Part shown: positions 6,173-9,533 of the stretch, one piece after another
Numbering within the stretch: position 1 is the first letter of the stretch
Layout: every line of letters begins with the position of its first letter
Source of the DNA: Helicobacteraceae bacterium
GTDB lineage: Bacteria; Campylobacterota; Campylobacteria; Campylobacterales; Sulfurimonadaceae
Direction: 5' to 3'
Length of the DNA: 9,533 nucleotides
Assembly (NCBI GenBank): GCA_027081565.1
Contig: JALWKG010000374.1
Span: 1-9,533 of the forward strand
The notes under the pieces: model-generated
Seen by the model: the letters and a program-made list of their open reading frames with translations, nothing else
What the model was told of the DNA's origin: nothing
Database searches by the model: none
Position numbers and translations under genes: made by a program

Positions 6173-7457
6173 GCTTCCTTCTCAACCCTTCCGCTTCGTC
6201 ACTGAAAACTCCCAAGAGTGTAACAGTGAAACTGCGTTTATAAAGACCAAACAAAACGAAAAGTATTTGGAAGATGCCCAGTCGAGAGGGGCACACTCTG
6301 TGATCGCTGCTTCTGAGATCGCTTCGATATTTGGGCTGGATCGTATTAAGATCATTGGTATTACAGGTACCAATGGTAAAACGACGACAGCGAGCGCGAT
6401 CTACTCTATGCTTTTAGATCTAGGTTATAAAGCTGCTATGCAGGGTACTAGAGGATTTTTTCTAAATGACACTGTAGCCGAAGGTAAAAGTTTGACGACA
6501 CCAAGTGTCTTAAACACCTACCGACACATCTACCAAGCTGTCTCAGCAGGATGTGAATACTTTGTTATGGAGGTTAGCTCTCACGCTATTGTTCAAAAGC
6601 GTATAGAGGGGATTCCTTTTGCGTTAAAGATCCTTACCAATATAACGCAAGACCATCTGGATTATCATAAGACCTTAGAAGATTATATCTACGTCAAAAA
6701 TAGCTTTTTTCAAGACAAAAGTAAAAAGCTGATCAATAAAGATGAACCTCGGGCAGAGTTTAATTACAAAAATGCTTACAGCTATGGTGCTGAAAATCCA
6801 GCAACCTATAAAGTCATGGCATACTCTTTGAACAATGGTGTCAGTGGTGTGATCAAACACTTTGAGCAGGTGGAGAGCTTTAACAGTCCAATGCATGGAT
6901 TTTTTAATCTCTATAACTTAACAGCAGCTATTGCTGCAGTGCATTTGGTGACAGATAAAAAGCTTAATGAAGTGTGTGAAGTCGTTGATGGTTTTGCAGG
7001 AGTAAGTGGACGTATGGAGAAGGTGAGTGATAAGCCCTTAGTCATTGTTGACTTCGCTCATACTCCAGATGGTATGGAGCAGGTACTTAATGCTTTGAAA
7101 GAGAAAGAGATCTTAGTGGTCTTTGGCGCAGGTGGTGACCGTGACATCTCTAAACGTCCACTGATGGGAAAAGTAGCTGCTAAGTTTGCTAAAAAGATCT
7201 ATGTGACTAGTGATAATCCACGCAGTGAAGACCCTGATCTTATTATCCAAGATATTTTAAAAGGTATCGATGAGGGGAACGATGTCTATGTTGATGTTAA
7301 TCGTCGTCATGCGATCGCTCAAGCTATTAAAGACCAAAAAGGTGATGAGATCGTTTTGGTTTTAGGTAAGGGTGATGAGACTTACCAACTTATTTATGAT
7401 AAAAAGCTTCCTTTTGATGACCGGGAAGTAGTACGTGAATTAATAGTTCAAGACTAA
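6162..7457 (+). CDS. murE: UDP-MurNAc-tripeptide synthetase (meso-DAP-adding Mur ligase)
   Basis: This is the cytosolic ligase that adds the third residue of the peptidoglycan stem peptide to UDP-MurNAc-L-Ala-D-Glu using ATP. Motifs from a TTG start (431 residues): P-loop GITGTNGKTTT at 66-76, LTTP at 111-114, EVSSHAI at 137-143, TNITQDHLDYH at 159-169, likely carbamylated Lys179, DFAHTPDG, VFGAGGDRD and GKGDE at 402-406. DNPR at 351-354 is the signature for meso-diaminopimelate instead of lysine. The N-terminal domain is short (65 residues before the P-loop), as in other Campylobacterota, against about 110 in E. coli. Start choice: the first in-frame ATG (6111) would overlap the upstream gene by 62 bases and add 17 residues. 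TTG at 6162 has AAAAGG (6148-6153) eight bases upstream, overlaps by only 11 bases, and gives an N-terminus that aligns with the family. The function is firm, the start less so. Confidence 0.93.
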   Translation: MKIELPSQPFRFVTENSQECNSETAFIKTKQNEKYLEDAQSRGAHSVIAASEIASIFGLDRIKIIGITGTNGKTTTASAIYSMLLDLGYKAAMQGTRGFFLNDTVAEGKSLTTPSVLNTYRHIYQAVSAGCEYFVMEVSSHAIVQKRIEGIPFALKILTNITQDHLDYHKTLEDYIYVKNSFFQDKSKKLINKDEPRAEFNYKNAYSYGAENPATYKVMAYSLNNGVSGVIKHFEQVESFNSPMHGFFNLYNLTAAIAAVHLVTDKKLNEVCEVVDGFAGVSGRMEKVSDKPLVIVDFAHTPDGMEQVLNALKEKEILVVFGAGGDRDISKRPLMGKVAAKFAKKIYVTSDNPRSEDPDLIIQDILKGIDEGNDVYVDVNRRHAIAQAIKDQKGDEIVLVLGKGDETYQLIYDKKLPFDDREVVRELIVQD

Positions 7458-7474
7458 GGCACAAACTTTTTTCC

Positions 7475-7494
7475 TGCTACTTTTTAAGGTAGCA
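7475..7494. other. Stem-loop between convergent genes, possible terminator
   Basis: TGCTAC (7475-7480) pairs with GTAGCA (7489-7494) over the loop TTTTTAAG. One further T-G and one T-A pair may form inside. It begins 18 bases after the murE stop and lies between murE and the converging minus-strand operon. No T-run follows it on either strand, so it is not a canonical terminator. It may still stop or stabilise transcripts. Confidence 0.35.
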
Positions 7495-7605
7495 CTATAA
7501 AGGTCTCTTATATAGATTTTCTTCCAAAAATTCTTCATAAAAAAATCATTAAACAGTGTTGGAGTCCCATTATCTTGTATTTTCAATAGGTCATAAAAGA
7601 TTTGA

Positions 7606-8319
7606 TTATGGAGCAGTAATATTGAGTTCTAATGTTGTATTGACTTCATTAAAGATGGAGGTCTTGATGATCACTGTCGCATTTTTGTCTAATGCAACAT
7701 TTAAAGTACCACTACTACTTACTGTAGCAACTGTAGTGTTTGAGCTGGTCCAGATGATGTTACTACTAATATCTGTAAGACTAACATTGTTTTCAAAATG
7801 ACCATTAGCACTTAATTCATAAGGTCCAGAGTCATTAATATCTACTCGTCCTGTACTATTACTGTCATAATTTATACTCAACATACCATTTTTTTCACTG
7901 ATGTTTACATCTACAAGGGGGATGATCGTGAGCTTTTTACTTTCATCACTTTTAGTATAAAGTGTCTTACGATAAGAGGCATTGATATCAACACTCCCAT
8001 GATTTGCAAGTGCAGTACAAAGACCGTTTGATACAGCGATAACTTTGCTGTTGTTGCTCTCCCAATCAAGCTCATTAGCAGTCGTGGCACTACGACCATC
8101 TGAGTAGATGATGGTTGCTAGGAGGCTTGTCGTACTACTGACACCATCAGCGCTTCCTGAAGTGTCAGTAAGTGCATAGAGTGAAGTTGTTGCATTATAG
8201 TCAATGATCTGTATGGTTTCAATCTCAGGAACGAGAGGTGGTTTGTTATCACTGCTTTGACATCCTAACATCACTGCAAAGAGGCTAGAAGAGAGTAGTA
8301 TGTTGTGGAGTGTTTTCAT
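7606..8319 (-). CDS. Lipoprotein with two bacterial Ig-like (BIG2-type) domains
   Basis: This is a 237-residue predicted lipoprotein. MKTLHNILLSSSLFAVMLGC is a signal peptide ending in a lipobox-like LGC with Cys20 as lipid anchor, and Ser at +3. Two domains follow. At about 33-135, SLLATIIYSDGRS, ELDWESNNSKVIAVSNGLCTAL is the BIG2 pattern (YSDG at 72-75, Trp86). At about 150-237, NIIWTSSNTTVATVSSSGTL repeats it with Trp190. Such beta-sandwich domains are common in surface-exposed adhesins and cell-envelope proteins; here no catalytic or other domain is attached. The protein is rich in Ser, Thr and Asn. The ATG at 8319 was chosen because it begins the signal peptide and has AAGG (8327-8330) seven bases upstream; a longer in-frame start at 8385 would lie inside the preceding gene. 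It follows the barrel gene by 13 bases, so they form one operon. Confidence 0.78.
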   Translation of the reverse strand: MKTLHNILLSSSLFAVMLGCQSSDNKPPLVPEIETIQIIDYNATTSLYALTDTSGSADGVSSTTSLLATIIYSDGRSATTANELDWESNNSKVIAVSNGLCTALANHGSVDINASYRKTLYTKSDESKKLTIIPLVDVNISEKNGMLSINYDSNSTGRVDINDSGPYELSANGHFENNVSLTDISSNIIWTSSNTTVATVSSSGTLNVALDKNATVIIKTSIFNEVNTTLELNITAP

Positions 8320-8332
8320 CGAAAGACCTTGC

Positions 8333-8878
8333 TTAAAAGTGGAAGTTAATGCCGACATAAGGGTTGACCAGGTGGGAAGTGACATTGATCTTGTCTGCTA
8401 CCAGAGAGATTGTCTGCCATGTTCGTAGTTTATAGTTGAGACCGACGTCAAAATCATAAGTGTGGTTGATGACATATCGCAGACCACCGCCAAAGTTAAA
8501 ACTGCTAAAACTTAGAGAGTTTTCAAGTTTTCTATCTACATCCATCTCACCCATTCCTATGCCCACACCAAGATATGGATAGAGGTCGTAACCTACATCC
8601 CAGCCCTTATAAAGGGTGATGTCCAGCATAAGTGCCTTACCGTCATTTTCTGAAAATACGTTAGTGGCATAATCCATATAGCTAAATGACGCCTCTACGG
8701 AGTATCCGGCAATATCACCATAACCGGCTTTAAGTTTGTACTGAGGTGCTGAAGCATCCTGTGTCTCTCCATTGATTACAAAAAATTCTGTAGAGTCTTC
8801 GATGGATAAGCCAATATAACTCATAGCTTCTGCAAAAAGTGAAAGATATAAAAAAGATAATAGAAGTAAAACTCTCAT
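8333..8878 (-). CDS. Small outer-membrane beta-barrel protein
   Basis: This is a 181-residue exported protein. The signal peptide is residues 1-18, cut after AEA. The mature part is made of amphipathic strands ending at Tyr or Phe, such as YSVEASFSYMDYA, YLGVGIGMG, FNFGGGLRYVI and FDVGLNYKLR, and it ends in PYVGINFHF. A C-terminal Phe in an alternating strand is the recognition signal for the BAM insertion machinery. The length suits an eight-stranded OmpA/OmpW-like barrel (OMP_b-brl-like family). There is no OmpA peptidoglycan-binding domain, and function is unknown. The ATG at 8878 has GGAG (8889-8892) ten bases upstream. It is the first gene of a two-gene minus-strand operon with the Ig-like lipoprotein, which could sit on or next to this barrel; this is an inference. 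Confidence 0.8.
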   Translation of the reverse strand: MRVLLLLSFLYLSLFAEAMSYIGLSIEDSTEFFVINGETQDASAPQYKLKAGYGDIAGYSVEASFSYMDYATNVFSENDGKALMLDITLYKGWDVGYDLYPYLGVGIGMGEMDVDRKLENSLSFSSFNFGGGLRYVINHTYDFDVGLNYKLRTWQTISLVADKINVTSHLVNPYVGINFHF

Positions 8879-8880
8879 AT

Positions 8881-8890
8881 AGCAATTGCT
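8881..8890. promoter_or_regulatory. Perfect 10-base palindrome beside the barrel gene start
   Basis: AGCAATTGCT is self-complementary and occupies the space between the Shine-Dalgarno and the start codon of the minus-strand barrel gene, sharing two bases with GGAG. It could be a small operator or a weak hairpin masking the ribosome site. It may also be chance. Confidence 0.2.
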
Positions 8891-8914
8891 CCAGAAATAT
8901 ATTTAATGTATGGC

Positions 8915-8920
8915 ATTTTA
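8915..8920 (-). promoter_or_regulatory. Possible -10 box of the barrel/lipoprotein operon
   Basis: Read on the minus strand, TAAAAT lies about 36 bases before the barrel gene's ATG, within the 207-base divergent gap 8879-9085. The -35 region (GGCTCC) is poor. An alternative TATATT closer to the gene would place the transcript start inside the ribosome site and is less likely. Confidence 0.28.
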
Positions 8921-9026
8921 GGCAATTTCATCTTAGATGGAGCCAAACCATTACCATTATAGAAGCTTTCAACCTTAAATAGAACGTGATATGAATTACT
9001 CTAAAGAATAGAGAGAAGAGTTTAGA

Positions 9027-9032
9027 TATAAT
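9027..9032 (+). promoter_or_regulatory. Probable -10 box of the ferredoxin-panD operon
   Basis: TATAAT within TTTAGATATAATACGCG lies 53 bases before the ATG at 9086, so the leader would be about 45 bases. No convincing -35 box is seen. Within the leader, GTAGG (9054-9058) and CCTAC (9065-9069) form a small hairpin just before the Shine-Dalgarno. Confidence 0.5.
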
Positions 9033-9085
9033 ACGCGCAAATTTTACTTAAGCGTAGGCTTCGACCTACCATATTGGAGAACAAC

Positions 9086-9460
9086 ATGGGTGTACCACAG
9101 CCAGCCTTTTATATATTCAAATGTGAGCAGTCTGCTCCTCCTGGAATGCCAAAACCATCATGTGTTAGACCTGATACACAAGATCTTTTTCAACATTTAG
9201 CACAGTCTTTGATGCAAAAAGGTATCATTGGTACAGTACAACCTATCCGTTCAGCATGTCTTAACCGCTGTAATGCGGGTCCCGTGATGTTAGTTGAACC
9301 CGGTCATACAATGTATGCAGGTCTTGACAAAGCAAAGATCGACCGTATTATTGATGAGCATATCATCGGTGGTAATGTTGTTGAAGAGTTTGTGATCGCT
9401 GATGAGTTATGGGATGCACCGATAACACCTGCGGACATGATGAAGCAGATGGGTAGATAA
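9086..9460 (+). CDS. Thioredoxin-fold [2Fe-2S] ferredoxin
   Basis: This is a 124-residue soluble protein of the thioredoxin-like [2Fe-2S] ferredoxin family (COG3411 type; related to the NuoE and Shethna protein fold). Four cysteines are placed as expected for one [2Fe-2S] cluster. Cys13 lies in YIFKCEQ after the first strand and Cys26 in KPSCVRP. Cys58 and Cys62 form CLNRC in the region SACLNRCNAGPVMLVEPG. It should act as a small cytosolic electron carrier; the partner is unknown. The ATG at 9086 has GGAGA (9076-9080) five bases upstream. An in-frame TTG at 9074 would overlap that site and add four residues, so it was rejected as the start. The stop is followed by AGGAAAG and the panD start 11 bases later, indicating cotranscription. 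Confidence 0.87.
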   Translation: MGVPQPAFYIFKCEQSAPPGMPKPSCVRPDTQDLFQHLAQSLMQKGIIGTVQPIRSACLNRCNAGPVMLVEPGHTMYAGLDKAKIDRIIDEHIIGGNVVEEFVIADELWDAPITPADMMKQMGR

Positions 9461-9471
9461 GGAAAGTTTCG

Positions 9472-9533
9472 ATGACCATTGAAATGTTATACAGCAAGAT
9501 TCACCGTGCCACTGTAACCGATGCCAACCTTAA
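9472..9533 (+). CDS. panD: Aspartate 1-decarboxylase, 5' part only
   Basis: This is the first 20 codons of a gene cut by the window edge. The peptide MTIEMLYSKIHRATVTDANL matches the start of PanD, in which the small KxHRaxVTxAxL segment is well conserved, and it is close to the Helicobacter form. PanD converts L-aspartate to beta-alanine for pantothenate and coenzyme A synthesis. The self-cleaving Gly-Ser site that makes the pyruvoyl cofactor (Gly24-Ser25 in E. coli) lies beyond the edge. AAGGAAAG at 9459-9466 is the ribosome site, and the gene follows the ferredoxin by 11 bases. The short length limits certainty. Confidence 0.83.
   Translation, partial: MTIEMLYSKIHRATVTDANL

Noticed and set aside
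7556..7801. Plus-strand open frame of 81 codons with hydrophobic product
   Set aside because: It lies antisense to the Ig-like lipoprotein. Its hydrophobic look comes from the Asn/Thr/Ser-rich codons of the other strand.

Overview
The window looks like a chromosomal segment of a free-living Campylobacterota (Epsilonproteobacteria), most like the Sulfurovum/Sulfurimonas group. This rests on the AT-rich DNA, the short MurE, a PanD N-terminus close to the Helicobacter/Campylobacter form, the NifU - TPR - MurE gene order, and the many exported proteins. The genus is an inference. I see no rRNA, tRNA, CRISPR array, insertion sequence or phage gene.

Layout. (1) 1-1454: a monocistronic FadL/OmpP1-type outer-membrane protein with a TATAAT promoter and a clear rho-independent terminator. 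(2) 1455-3595: a long leader holding a near-consensus FNR-type palindrome, then two translationally coupled exported proteins, one soluble periplasmic and one lipoprotein. Both look like remote two-domain relatives of DUF302. (3) 3596-3896: a 301-base gap with a GC-rich, highly structured element, then four perfect TTTCCTA heptamers, then the next promoter. (4) 3897-5117: an aldo/keto reductase with an intact catalytic tetrad and a large extra segment before its C-terminus. (5) 5283-7457: a tight operon of a NifU-type Fe-S scaffold domain protein, a small TPR-like protein and MurE. MurE probably starts at a TTG inside the end of the TPR gene. (6) 8878-7606, minus strand: a two-gene operon for a small outer-membrane beta-barrel and a lipoprotein with two bacterial Ig-like (BIG2-type) domains. 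It converges on murE. (7) 9086-9533: a thioredoxin-fold [2Fe-2S] ferredoxin followed 11 bases later by the start of panD, which runs off the window.

How the genes fit together. Housekeeping functions (peptidoglycan precursor synthesis, Fe-S assembly, pantothenate synthesis) alternate with cell-envelope genes of unknown purpose. The two least understood units are the DUF302-like pair with its possible oxygen- or redox-responsive leader, and the barrel plus Ig-like lipoprotein pair. No defence, secretion or mobile system is visible. The strongest candidates for something undescribed are the DUF302-like pair and the structured intergenic element with its heptamer array.
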